Positions 33,181 through 43,198 of a DNA stretch of 64,000 bases are shown piece after piece. Below the pieces are notes generated by a model, which saw only the letters and a list, made by a program, of their open reading frames with translations, had not been told where the DNA came from and did not search any database. Location of the stretch: NCBI GenBank assembly GCA_025765595.1, contig JAIVFH010000023.1, positions 248,001-312,000 on the forward strand. Direction: 5' to 3'. This DNA comes from Obelidium mucronatum. Its lineage: Eukaryota > Chytridiomycota > Chytridiomycetes > Chytridiales > Chytriomycetaceae. A program made the translations under genes and the position numbers. Each line of letters begins with the position of its first letter. Within the stretch, counting starts at the first letter, position 1.

Positions 33181-33956
33181 ATGAAAGCTGTAACTCTGAC
33201 ACTCGTTGTCGCACTTTGCTTCTCACTCTGTGCGGCAGCTGCTGACGCCATTGTATATGATACAACAGCGAAAACGTCAAGCGGTATCACCATTGAAATA
33301 TACGCTCCCGACGCAACTTCTGTTTTAAAGCCCGGCGACTCGTTGGTATGATCATTTCTGTCGTTTTTTTCGTGTTGTTCCCTAACCAAATTAAAACAGA
33401 ATATCCAATGGAGACTAGACGGCCCTTTTGACCCAACTTTTATTACGGCAAACATGACTTTTGAAATCAATGTAAAGATACCCACCCAACACTAAGCCCC
33501 TTTCTTTTTTTTTTTTGTTTGTCCCTTGGTCTCACACAATGCTAATACACCAACGTAATAAACAACAAAAAACAGGATGCCACAAACAACAACAACGTAA
33601 TCCTCGCTCCAAATGGCACACTCACATTCACGGCACAACCATTGACCAGCGATTCCTCCGCAAAAACTACTGTTCCAGTGATTCCATTCGGCAAAAGTTA
33701 CACTGTCCGAGCAATCGCCAAAGATCCATCAACGGGAAAGACGCTTTCTTGGTTTTCTCCCAAATTCCAAATCAATGGCGCAGCTGCAGCACAGTCACCG
33801 CCGGCGGCGGGTTCTACTGGTGGCGCAGCGGCAACTACAAATTCCAAAGCTCCTGGAAGTGTGACAAGTGCCGCTTCTTATTCTTCTCGTATTCAGGGGG
33901 TTTCTAGTTGTCAGTTTTGGTTTGCTGTTGCTGCTGCTGTGATTTTGGCTTTTTAA
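33181..33956 (+). CDS. Kre9/Knh1-like GPI-anchored protein (cluster 1, gene 1)
   Basis: Three exons (33181-33345, 33400-33471, 33576-33956), 205 aa. Signal peptide MKAVTLTLVVALCFSLCAAA, then one Kre9/Knh1-like Ig module: VLKPGDSLNIQWRLDG, TFEINDATNNNNVILAPNG, TVPVIPFGKSYTVRA and WFSPKFQI. A Ser/Ala/Gly spacer and the hydrophobic tail FWFAVAAAVILAF fit a GPI-anchor signal. Both introns are in phase 0: one just before the strand with I-x-W, one right before DATN. These same two positions recur in most of the family members here. Likely role at the plasma membrane or wall; exact function unknown. Confidence 0.85.
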
Positions 33957-34273
33957 TTTAATTTAATTTTTTCCTTGACTCGATATACCGTTTTCTTTTC
34001 TTTTCTTTCTTTCCTCAATTTGATCGCCAAATAAAAAATATCACTAGGTTTTTTTTATAATCGTTGTTTTTATTTTATTTTATTTGTAACGTTTCATCAT
34101 AAAATTCCCTAAGAAACTTGTTCCGAAATAAACAGAACGAGATGTAGGAATCTGATTGGAACTCCTATTGTTTTGTCCAGACTCACAATGGCTGGAACAC
34201 AGAAAACAAAAGAACAATAGTACACACACAGTCCAAGTAAATAAATTTAACAAAAAAAAAAAAAACATCTAAA
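33957..34273. other. Intergenic region, no gene seen
   Basis: 317 bp of A/T-rich DNA between a Kre9-like gene and the repeat-peptide precursor. It contains AATAAA near 34031, a candidate poly(A) signal for the upstream gene, and poly-A directly before ATG 34274. Nothing else is recognised. Confidence 0.4.
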
Positions 34274-34888
34274 ATGAAATTCACCTCGATTCTCTCTGCT
34301 TTGGTTCTCGTTTGCTCGGTTTCGGCTGCAATTGCTCCAGCCCAAATTGCTACCAACAAGAGAATACTTGCCCGTGACGATGAGGAACCAACTGGGTTTG
34401 TGAAACGTGCTATTCTTCCAGCTCAACGTGCCACCAACAAGAGAGTTATTGTTCGTGATGAGGAACCAACTGGACTTGTGGAACGCGCTATTCTTCCAGC
34501 CCAACGTGCTACCAACAAGAGAGTTATTGTTCGCGATGAGGAACCAACTGGACTTGTGAAACGCGCAATTCTTCCTGCCCAACGTGCTACCAACAAGAGA
34601 GTTATTGCTCGCGATGAGGAACCAACCGGACTTGTGGAACGCGCTATTCTTCCAGCTCAAGTTGCTACCAACAAGAAAGTTATTGTTCGCGATGAGGAAC
34701 CAACTGGACTTGTGGAACGCGCAATTCTTCCTGCTCAACGTGCTACCAACAAGAGAGTTATTGTTCGCGATGAGGAACCAACTGGACTTGTGGAACGCGC
34801 TATTCTTCCAGCCCAAGTTGCCACCAACAGAAAATTCCCCAGGGACTTTCCAGAACCAACCGCTTTTCCCGAAGCTAACCGTAGATAA
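34274..34888 (+). CDS. Secreted tandem-repeat protein with kexin-type sites (putative repeat peptide precursor)
   Basis: 204 aa, single exon. Signal peptide MKFTSILSALVLVCSVSAA, then 26-residue repeats to near the end. Each unit is AILPAQRATNKR followed by VIVRDEEPTGLVER (or VKR). Units run at residues 20-45, 46-71, 72-97, 98-123, 124-149 and 150-175, then a degenerate unit ending EANRR. Dibasic KR occurs after residues 30, 45, 57, 83, 97, 109 and 161; other junctions read NKK, NRK or VER. There are no cysteines. This plan fits fungal Kex2-processed repeat proteins, which release several similar peptides from one precursor (pheromone or surface peptides such as repellents). No family name can be given. 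It sits inside the cluster of wall GPI proteins, suggesting a surface role. Confidence 0.8.
   Translation: MKFTSILSALVLVCSVSAAIAPAQIATNKRILARDDEEPTGFVKRAILPAQRATNKRVIVRDEEPTGLVERAILPAQRATNKRVIVRDEEPTGLVKRAILPAQRATNKRVIARDEEPTGLVERAILPAQVATNKKVIVRDEEPTGLVERAILPAQRATNKRVIVRDEEPTGLVERAILPAQVATNRKFPRDFPEPTAFPEANRR
34331..34798 (+). repeat. Six 78-bp coding tandem repeats
   Basis: Six in-frame 78-bp units encode the 26-residue repeats of the peptide precursor. Internal units are nearly identical at the DNA level, including synonymous sites, which points to recent unequal crossing-over or conversion. The first unit and the trailing partial unit are the most diverged. Confidence 0.9.
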
Positions 34889-35238
34889 AACTCAACTCTT
34901 CTTGACGCTTTTTATTTAAAAACAATATACCTTTTGATCCTCTCATTTTTTTTTCTCCACCTTTTTTGGTAATAAAAACGATTACTGACTTCAACTACGG
35001 TACTCCTTTTGCAAAATAAGAAAACTCATGCATTATGAACACTAATTAATTTTAATGCACCGTTGCACGGTTCAGCGGAGGTATTGCGTTATACTTCGGA
35101 AAGTCTATTGTTTGCTGTCCAAGAATTTTGATTGGCAGAAACATCTGATTGGCCTCTTTTAAGACTACTTAAGCACAGAAGAATGAGTAACAATGCAAAC
35201 CAAAAAACATTGTATAACTAGCTTCAAATATTGCAAAG
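34889..35238. other. Intergenic region, no gene seen
   Basis: 350 bp between the repeat-peptide gene and the next Kre9-like gene. There is an AATAAA near 34971 (possible poly(A) signal) and a TTTAAG-rich segment near 35157 that may serve as a TATA element. No coding potential was found. Confidence 0.4.
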
Positions 35239-36130
35239 ATGAAGGTCTCATTTGCTATCACTCTCTTGTCTCTTGCGTACTCCGTGGCTGCTCAATCGTC
35301 TTCATCGAGATCGTCTGCTGCTACTTCTTCCTCTTCCTCCTCTACTTCCGCCTCCGCCTCGCCGTCCTCTGTTTCTGCAGCCGCTACAACAACCACTACT
35401 GCGCCACCAACTGCCAATGGAGGCTCATCTGCCGCTGGAGCCGGCACCGTCAGCACAACCTCTTCTGGCGCTTCTCTAAGTATTATTCAGCCACTCACTG
35501 CATCTATCTTCCAAGTTGGTCAACAGCTTGTAAGTTTACACGAATCAATTTTTTTATGTTTCAAGTTCCCTCTCCTTTTTTTTTTAATCACTGGAATCAC
35601 ACATTATTTATCTAGCAAATCACATGGTCCTTGACTGGAGCCAGTGACGTCAACTTCAACAAAGCAAACATTACCTTTGAAATTAATGTGAGTCCTTAAT
35701 ATTTTAATTCTTCGGTGAGCTCTTTAGGTGAGAATAATAATACCAACCAAAAAAAAAACAGGATGGTACCAATCCAAATAATGTTGTGACTGCTCCCAAC
35801 GGTGCCTTGACTTTCGCCAAGCAGCCAATTGTCGGCGATCTTTTGGCAGTGACAACTGTACCCAACATTCCCGATGGAAAAGCATACACCGTCAAGGCAA
35901 CTTTCAAAGATACCACAAAGTTTATTTTCTGGTACTCGCCGAGTTTCCAAATCAAGGGAGGTAGCGCTGTGGCACCATCCTCAGGAGGAGCTAACCCTTC
36001 TGGTGGAGTTGCTTCCTCACCAGCTGCCAAACCTGTCACAACAACCACCAGCGGCGCTACTAGATCGAATGGAATTTCAAGTACCCAGCTGTGGTTGGCT
36101 TTGATTCCAGCGTTACTTTTGGCATTTTGA
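35239..36130 (+). CDS. Kre9/Knh1-like GPI-anchored protein (cluster 1, gene 2)
   Basis: Three exons (35239-35529, 35616-35687, 35762-36130), 243 aa. Signal peptide MKVSFAITLLSLAYSVAA, then a ~60-residue Ser/Ala/Thr-rich, probably O-glycosylated stalk placed before the Ig module. Module landmarks are LSIIQPLTASIFQVGQQL, QITWSLTGAS, TFEINDGTNPNNVVTAPNG, VPNIPDGKAYTVKA and WYSPSFQI. A second Ser/Thr/Pro spacer leads to LWLALIPALLLAF, a likely GPI signal. Intron positions match those of the gene at 33181. Placing the stalk at the N-terminal side instead of only at the anchor side is shared with the genes at 36355 and 60885. Confidence 0.85.
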
Positions 36131-36262
36131 GTATCGTTTCATCCAGCAAAAAAATTAAGGCTTTTACCCCTCAAAATACCGGCCTTCCGGCCATATGTTT
36201 TGTTTGCTTTTCATTTATGCTTGAAAGATAATAAAATGATGTTTCAGTTTTTATTTTAAGGG

Positions 36263-36268
36263 CACGTG
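36263..36268. promoter_or_regulatory. CACGTG E-box upstream of the Kre9-like gene at 36355
   Basis: CACGTG, 86 bp upstream of the start codon. The same hexamer lies 66 bp upstream of the Kre9-like gene that starts at 60586 (60653-60658). In fungi this palindrome is bound by bHLH factors such as Cbf1 or Pho4. A six-base match in two promoters is only weak evidence. Confidence 0.25.
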
Positions 36269-36354
36269 GACGGTTTTGATTAAAATGAAATCGAAATTGA
36301 AAGAGCAACCAATTTGGGAATCGAAACCGAAAAAAAAAAAAAACAATCCCAAAA

Positions 36355-37007
36355 ATGCAGATCATTGCCTCCCTCATTGCTGCCGCTGCCTTTGTCTCTG
36401 CACAATCCTCAAGCACCACTGCTGCTGCCACCACCACTGCCTCTGGTGCCGCTGCCACTACTACTGCTGCCGCTCCAGTCGGAACTGATGGATGCACCAC
36501 CAGCGGAGGAGGTCGTCTTTCTATCATTTCTCCATTCCAAGGATCATCCAACCAAGCTGGTTCCACCGTCAAGATCACCTGGAGCAACAACGGAATCGAC
36601 AGCACATTCTTGGCCTCCCCTGTTACCTTCTCTATTGTGGTTAGTGTTTGCGTCTCATATCCTCCTTAATTTCAGTCAATTTGTGTATTGAACTTATAAA
36701 ACATTAGGATGCCACCAACCCAAACAACGCTCAACCAATTGCTGCCTTGAGCTTTGCTACTAACCCATTGGTCTCTGCCTTGACTGCGTCTGCCACCATC
36801 CCAGCCACCATTGTCACTGGATCCAAGTACGCCTTGAGATCTGAGTACAAGGACGGAAACACCTGGAGATACTGCTTCTCCACCGTCTTCTCCATCTCTG
36901 GAGCTGCCCCTGCCACCACTGCTGCTGCCACCACATCTAAGAGCGGTGCTGCCGAAGTTGGCTACGTTGCTGCCGCTGCTGCCATTGCTGCTGCCATGGC
37001 CCTTTAA
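36355..37007 (+). CDS. Kre9/Knh1-like GPI-anchored protein (cluster 1, gene 3)
   Basis: Two exons (36355-36639, 36708-37007), 194 aa. Signal peptide MQIIASLIAAAAFVSAQ, Ala/Thr spacer, then the motif GCTTSGGGRLSIISP opening the Ig module, TVKITWSNNG, DATNPNNAQPIAALSF, SKYALRSEYKDGNTWRYCFS and VFSISG. The hydrophobic Ala-rich end is a likely GPI signal. The first of the two family introns is missing. The gene at 60885-61533 on the opposite strand is a close paralogue, nearly identical in signal peptide and domain, with the same single intron. Codons are strongly biased to C-ending forms, suggesting high expression. Confidence 0.86.
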
Positions 37008-37394
37008 ATTTGATATGGACGAATCGGCTTAAGTTAACAGACTTCACTTCTTACATCTCTTTTCCTCCCTCCTATTCCTTCCTTTTCACCGTTTATACAC
37101 AACACGAGAACCTGTTTCATTTTTTTTGTCTGCTGAAGAAATAAATAACAGACCTATAGAGCGATTTTGCTTCGTTATCAGATTTTTTTTTACTAACCTT
37201 TTGAAGCTGCTTGGCCCGTAAATGCGGGTTGACTCCAAGTTGACTCCACTTTCGCTAATTTCATTTGCGTAAAATATTTAATATTCTCAGCACAAGTGAT
37301 TGTTTATGCTTGGCTTTTGGTATAAAATGGCAAGAATTCCCATCCCCCATCCATCATCTTGTACTACCCAAGCAATTCGACAACCAAAACAAAC
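37008..37394. promoter_or_regulatory. Intergenic region with TATA box for the gene at 37395
   Basis: 387 bp. A TATAAAATGG stretch at 37321 lies 74 bp before ATG 37395 and is a credible TATA box. The rest is A/T-rich 3' flank of the previous gene, with an AATAAA near 37141. No gene was found. Confidence 0.5.
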
Positions 37395-38066
37395 ATGAGA
37401 GTTTCTGCTGCCATCGCTGCTGTTGCCTACACCGCATCCATTGCTACTGCCCAATGTGTATCCTCTGTTGGTGCTTCAATTCAAATCATTTCACCAGCCC
37501 AAGGCCAGACTTTGAATGTGGGAGAGACATTTGTAAGTTTCTTTTGTGAATCTTATGGGGGACCCCTCTTTCCTTAATGGTTTCTTTTACCAAACGCGTA
37601 TCACAGAGAATCACATGGAATTTGGTCAACACGACTCCTCAGTTCAATGCCGTCAACCTCACATTCGTGCTATCCGTGAGTCATGCCATACCTATTCATG
37701 ACTATATATTGATCCAAGCACTTCTATTGGTCTATTTTGTAGGACGCGACAAACCCCAACAATGTCCTGCCCCTTCAAAATGGAGCTTTGGTTCCAAAAA
37801 CCCCTGCTATCGTTTCCGACGCGCAAGCAGAAGTAACCGTGCCAAATGTCCCTTCTTCCAAATTCTATGCCGTTCAAGCTCAATATAAGGATCTTGGAGC
37901 CGTGCAGAAGTGGATGGGATGCTTCAGTCCAACTTTCGCAATTGGTGGTGGTTCTGCTCCTGTTGCTACCGGTGCTGCTGTCACTACTACAAAGACTAGT
38001 GGCGTTGTTGGCGGACCCGTTCTTAAAGTATTGGTGGGACTTGCAACTGCTTTTCTGCTTCTTTAA
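37395..38066 (+). CDS. Kre9/Knh1-like GPI-anchored protein (cluster 1, gene 4)
   Basis: Three exons (37395-37532, 37607-37675, 37743-38066), 176 aa. Signal peptide MRVSAAIAAVAYTASIATA, then immediately the Ig module with no stalk: GASIQIISPAQGQTLNVGET, RITWNLVNTTPQFN, LTFVLSDATNPNNVLPLQNG, VPNVPSSKFYAVQAQYKD and CFSPTFAIGG. A short Thr/Ala spacer and KVLVGLATAFLLL form a GPI-like end. Both introns lie at the standard family positions. It is the last plus-strand member of the cluster and faces the HAM1-like gene, which ends at 38250. Confidence 0.86.
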
Positions 38067-38249
38067 GACTGTTTGAACTCTATATATCGGCTATTTGTTT
38101 TTATTTGTTTATTCTGTCTGTATGATATCAAAAAATATATGTAACATCTGTATATTAATCAGCAAAATGAATCAATGCTAAAATATTCATGTTAAACATT
38201 CCTTTTATTTTTCTCAAGCCGAACAAGGAATCATAAAAAAAAGAACGAA

Positions 38250-41200
38250 TCAAACAGCATACATTCGCTTGACTTTTGTCATTGGACCATCCCACTTTTC
38301 AATCACAGCCTTCAATTCCATCTGAATACTCTCCTTCAATGCTTCAGCAACTCTGGCGGCGATTGTAGCTTCCAAGGCATGATAAGCCGTGCTGAAAAAA
38401 AAAATAGAAATGTTAGAAGCTCATTCCAACCCCCCAAAAACGCATCCACAAAAAAGGAAACACAAACTCAACTCATTCTTTGTTCCATAAATCTTCAATT
38501 GCATGTCTTGAATATCCACATTTACAGTGTTGACGACCATGGTTTTGGGGTTGTCTGTTGCAGAGTCGATTTCAAGTTGAACAGAGACACTAATGCCACG
38601 GTTTGTAATCTGCGGATATGATTTTGCAAAAAAGAAGAAGAGTCAATCTCGAAAGACCATAAACAAAAAAAAGGAGAAAAAAATTTCAAGAAAAAAAAAA
38701 AGAGAAAATTTCTTAAGGAAAAAAAAAAAAGTTATACCGTAACATCCATAAGACCCTCATCTGACATTTTCATGAAACCTGAACGATGCGCTTTGAAGGG
38801 AATTTCGATCATTTGAAGATGGATTTGGAAGCTGTGTTTTTTTTTTTTTTTTTTTTTTTAATACATCCTGCAAAAGTTTCGCAATCAAACTTGGATAACT
38901 TACAATTTGATTGCGACTCCATGCGTGTATTCGACATCCACATCATTGTTGAATCCAAACAAAACGCCGTTTTCGACTTTGAGCTGGCACAAATTGGGCA
39001 ATGTGGCCTCGACATCGACAACCTGAACAAACACCAGCCACCACAAAGAGAAAATGAGAAAAGACAACCAATATGAACAAAAAAAAAACAAACAAGAAAA
39101 ACAACCGAACATACCACATTCTCCAGCTCGAATCTGATTGTTTCGTCAAAGTAACTGAGATGAGGGATTGTCAACGTCTTGAAGTCAACCAAAAGAGACT
39201 GCAAGTAGGATTCGATGTATCAGTTTTGACTCCTTTGGAAATCGGAGGGGAATAACTCAACTGGTAGCACAAGTTTAGTGAAATCTCTCCAAAGTGAAAT
39301 CTTGACGGCAACAGCACCCTTCCTAAACAAAAAAAAAGAGGATTACTAAATTCCATGCAAAAAAAAAAAAACAGGAAAAAACGCCACTTACTCATCAACA
39401 AATAAGGCATTCCACCATTCAGCGCCGTCTTTCGAAAGGCCCAACACAAAGTCGTCTTTTTCCACATGCTCCCACACGGCGTAAACCCATTCAGAAACAA
39501 GCTCGATTTCATGCCCCACACTATCGTTACTGAGGAACTGGTTTTTGTTTTCAGATTGTGGAAGTGGGATTTCGTAGAGAGTCGCCACCATTGCGCGGAA
39601 ATCAGACGCAAGAGCGTGGAGTTTTTCTGGATGGTTGAGGGCCAAGTTTGGGGAACTGAATGCATCTTGGAGGCATTGTAGTGTGTTCAGAATGCAAGGA
39701 CCGTGTTTTGGGAGAACATTGATAGCGAAAAGAGGAAGGACTTGGCTGAGATGAGTTTTGAGGGGACCAATTGGTTCATCGATAAACCGTTGAATAAATT
39801 TCTATGAGAAGGTTAAGGAGTGAGAATACTTGAAAGGGGGAAAACGAAAAAAAAAAACGTTGAATCAACTTACCAAACCCAAATCCAAAGCAATTTCCAA
39901 ATTTCCTCTCCCAGGTGTTTCTTCATCATCCAGAAAGTGTTCCCCAAACATGTACAAGACTTCAACAGACTCCAACAACTTGACCATTTGCTCCCTCGCT
40001 TGCAAGCTTTCAGAGTCTTTCTCGTTGCTCCAAATCGCGCGAAGAATATTCACCAAGTCTGTTGCGGCGGCATCGTCTGTTTCAGCGCCTGAACTTTCCT
40101 TGTTTTCAAGTGATGATGGGGACCCTGACAATGGAGACTCCGGATCGCGAGCTGGCGGAGCATGCGACCAGGTCTCAACTTCACCTCCAGCACGTGCTGA
40201 TTCGGGATCGTTATTCGATGTATCGGTTGGAGACACATTCTCGTTGTGAGTTCTCGTTTCAATTTCGGTAAGGGCTTTCGCGAGAGGACTTTGATGAGGA
40301 GGAGACGCAGTGTAGGGAGTATTCGTCGATGAAACTGGAGCGGTTGTCCTCTTGGACTTGAACAGATTGGCGGGCAGAAAATGTGATGTCAAGATTTGGA
40401 TAATATCCCCGAGGACATCGTGAGGGACTGGGATGGAGGAAGCAGGACCGTTCGTGGCCGATGGGTCGTTGGCCGGTGTAGATGGCAGTGTTTGGTCAGG
40501 CTGGGCGGCAGCTGTCTTGGAAGGAAGCTTGGGGTTGTCACTGTTTTTAAGAAACGAATTTGAGTGCACCAGCAGATTATAATAAAACAAAAACCAAAAA
40601 AATCCTCACAATGCAGTCTCTTTGGCACCATCAATCTTGTCATCGCCATCGTCCCGGGCACTTGACGCAGTAGAAGAAAAAGGCTCAGTAGCAGCAGCGG
40701 TGTCTTGGGTCTTGGCGATCACAGGCTTCGTCACTTTGCCGGTGTTTTGGCTTGGGCCCAACATTGAATCCCGAACAACTTGAACGACTCGAACCATCAA
40801 AGACGTAGCACCTTTGTTGGTCATGATTTGAGACAAGATCTTGATTAAATCCTTGAAAGCTAAAATAGTGTTAATCCGGTAATGTAGGTAATACATGACA
40901 AAAGATAAACCAACACAATCGCGTATTAAAATTACCTTGCACTACATCATCCTTTAATCCACGTTGCTGGTCACTTCCTTGCGCGTGTCCTGTAGTCTCT
41001 TCAAGGAACTCGTTTTCCTTATCGACAGCAATTTGCAAGTTGATGATCATATTTTGAATCAGCTCTCCTTCATTCTTGATGGTCAGAAAGGCTTCGGTTC
41101 TTGTCATGCTCCTAAAAGGGACAATACTTCAGTTGGAAACCCCCACAACCCTCAACACAACAACGATAAAAGGAAAAAAAAAGGAGAAACTATACTCAAC

Positions 41201-41841
41201 TGCTTGAAACATTCCACAAGCCGGCGTCCATCCGAGCTGCAAGTTGGGTCTCCATCCTCCGAAACAGTTACACCGCTTTGTTTCTTGACTTCTTCTTCCT
41301 CGAGCATGCTGATCCAAGTTCTTGTCATCTTGATCAGCTTGAGCATTTTTCGATTGCTTGGAAACGTGCCGTGGTGGGCGGATTCCATCATTTCAGCAAC
41401 CTTGTTGAGGAGAGTGAATGCATCCAAGGGAGCATAGTTGTCAGAGGTATTACGCGTGGCGCCAGTCGATGTTGCGCTGAGTGGTGGAAGATTATAGGCT
41501 TTTTGGTGATGAGTGTGGTGGTGCTCTTGTTGTGACATTTTGCTGTTCAGTGGAGGGGGAAGTCGCGTCAATAGCGATGGGTTCTTGAGGATTTGTGTGG
41601 GAAGGAGTAGAACGTGTTCTTGAGAAGATTCTTGTGCTTGTTGGATTCTGGTAGCTTCCTCTTGGTTGGGAGGTGGCAGTGGTGGAGCTTCGGGTGGTGG
41701 CGCAGGTTTTCGATGGAAGAGTGAGACACGTCTGGGACGGTCTTGGGCTGGTGTGCTAATAGTGGAAGAAGGAGAGTGCACAGAAACGAAAGAGAATCGT
41801 TTCTTTGATGGTTGTTGAACAGAAGTGCTTGGATCAGCCAT
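38250..41841 (-). CDS. HAM1-like helical lipid-binding-type protein
   Basis: Eleven exons on the minus strand: 41841-41201, 41111-40936, 40859-40610, 40540-39874, 39801-39392, 39322-39262, 39198-39115, 39022-38904, 38831-38738, 38609-38473 and 38391-38250; 926 aa, frame kept at each junction. N-terminal ~150 residues are Pro/Ser/His-rich. The rest is helical: a DAFTLLNKVAEMMESAHHGT segment, then FKDLIKILSQIMTNKG, LVNILRAIWSNEKDSESLQA and HALEATIAARVAEALKESIQ near the end. Between the last two lies a beta-rich stretch (VVDVEATLPNLCQLKVENG). The order resembles fungal HAM1-like proteins, large proteins with a BPI/SMP-like lipid-transfer fold needed for hyphal fusion in some species. Family assignment is tentative. 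Introns 1, 6 and 10 begin GTTGAG. Confidence 0.65.
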
Positions 41842-43198
41842 TTATTGATTTTTTTTCAAGGGTTGGTGGATTGGTGGTGGTGGTGGGAACTGGCCAAAAC
41901 AAACAAATATAGATGCATCACGGTAAACAAATACAGGTGCAAAATAAATTAAGAGATAAATAGATATGCGAGTCAATCAAGTTTATTTTGAACATTGGCC
42001 AGTTAATCAGCCATTTACAGATAGAATTTTGTCACCAAGACACATATAGAACATTATACCAACACGAAGAGCGACAAAGAAGTAAGAAAAACATGTGTAC
42101 ATGAATTATGGAGAAGATTGTGGTTGTGAGTGCGAGCGACATAGCAGAAGTATTATAGAGTTTTAACCAAAAAGGGGGTTCAGGCAACCAGTGTGGCAGC
42201 AGATAGAATTTTCATCCAAAGAGCAATAGAAGAGTCACCAGTGTATACAGGAGATGCACGCTAGGGTGCAAAGAAAGCATCGCAAAGCGATAGAAGACAG
42301 TGTTGCTTGCGTAGTTCAAGCAATAGAAACCATATCAGCGGATTTTAGTGAAGGTGAAGCAGATGGCATGTAGCAGTGTTGAAGTAGAGTTGAAGTGGTA
42401 AATAGAACTTTTAACCAAAAGAGAGCGAGCACCAGCTGGGAAGCGGTGTTGCCACGGTAATAGAATTTTAAACCCAATTGCAGGTTTGACTGAGTATCAG
42501 TCAACCAGTGCGTGTGTATGTGTGAGTGTGTGTGCGTGTGTGTGATACTGCAGCGAAGACTGATGTTCACAACAGTGATAGCAGAAGCACTAGCAGGGCC
42601 GCCCGGATGGCTGCAGCACTGCAAACAGAGAGTCGCAGTAGCCGCCTGAGCTGCCTCTTGGAGACCGGATCAAAGGCCGATCGGCATCGTTGAGTGTGAT
42701 TGCTTTCGAGGGAGTCGCAGCCCTTTTGTACCTGCGGGTGGGCTTGTCTCTTTTTTCCGAGGTTTGATTAAAACGCCACGTGACTTCAATCAATTCGCAG
42801 TGCTTTGCGCTGCTGCCGCCGCCGCTGCGGGGCGCGTGGGACGACGGGTAGCTTTCGCCCGGGCGGCAGCGCGTGCGGCCGCTGTGGCGCGCAGCGGCAG
42901 CACCGCCATCGCCACTGCGCCAAGCAGCGCGTCGCTCGGGACTCACGCGACCATCGGCTGCTCACATGGCCACAAAAGCTCTCTTGGTCTCCTTCATGCA
43001 CGCAATGCAACTGCAAGCTGGGTGGAAGAGTGGAAGTGAGACACTTGTCCCGTAACCCTGTTTTTACGCTGTTGATTAAATAATGCAAGTCTATCAATCT
43101 CAACAGTCGCTGCAACTTGCAAGTGAGTGAAGTCGTTCTCAACTCTCTTTCGAATGCTGTTTATTTCAATACGCAATAGCTTCTTCATCTCAGCTCAA
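41842..43198. other. Long stretch without a convincing gene
   Basis: 1357 bp. It contains a degenerate repeat at 42021-42480, CA/GT-rich sequence near 42500-42545, and a GC-rich patch at about 42795-42960 that is open in several frames on both strands with Ala/Arg-rich translations. A CACGTG lies at 42777-42782. Neither the plus frame at 42764-43039 nor the minus frame at 42590-42946 shows a recognisable domain. It could hold a non-coding RNA, a decayed gene or an orphan exon. Confidence 0.4.
42021..42480 (+). repeat. Five dispersed copies of an ATAGAATTTTAACCAAA motif
   Basis: Variants of ATAGAATTTTAACCAAA begin at 42021, 42155, 42203, 42402 and 42460. Several are accompanied by an ACCAGTG element (42187, 42236, 42500). 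Spacing is irregular (48 to 199 bp). No open frame runs through the set. The origin is unknown. Confidence 0.5.

Noticed and set aside
33515..33907. Alternative-frame proteins overlapping Kre9-like genes
   Set aside because: Shadows of real exons; the true frame has a signal peptide, Ig module and GPI signal with matching introns in paralogues.
42590..43039. Overlapping open frames on both strands in the GC-rich part of the gene-free stretch
   Set aside because: Compositionally biased translations without a domain, on both strands at once; no clear start context or exon chain.
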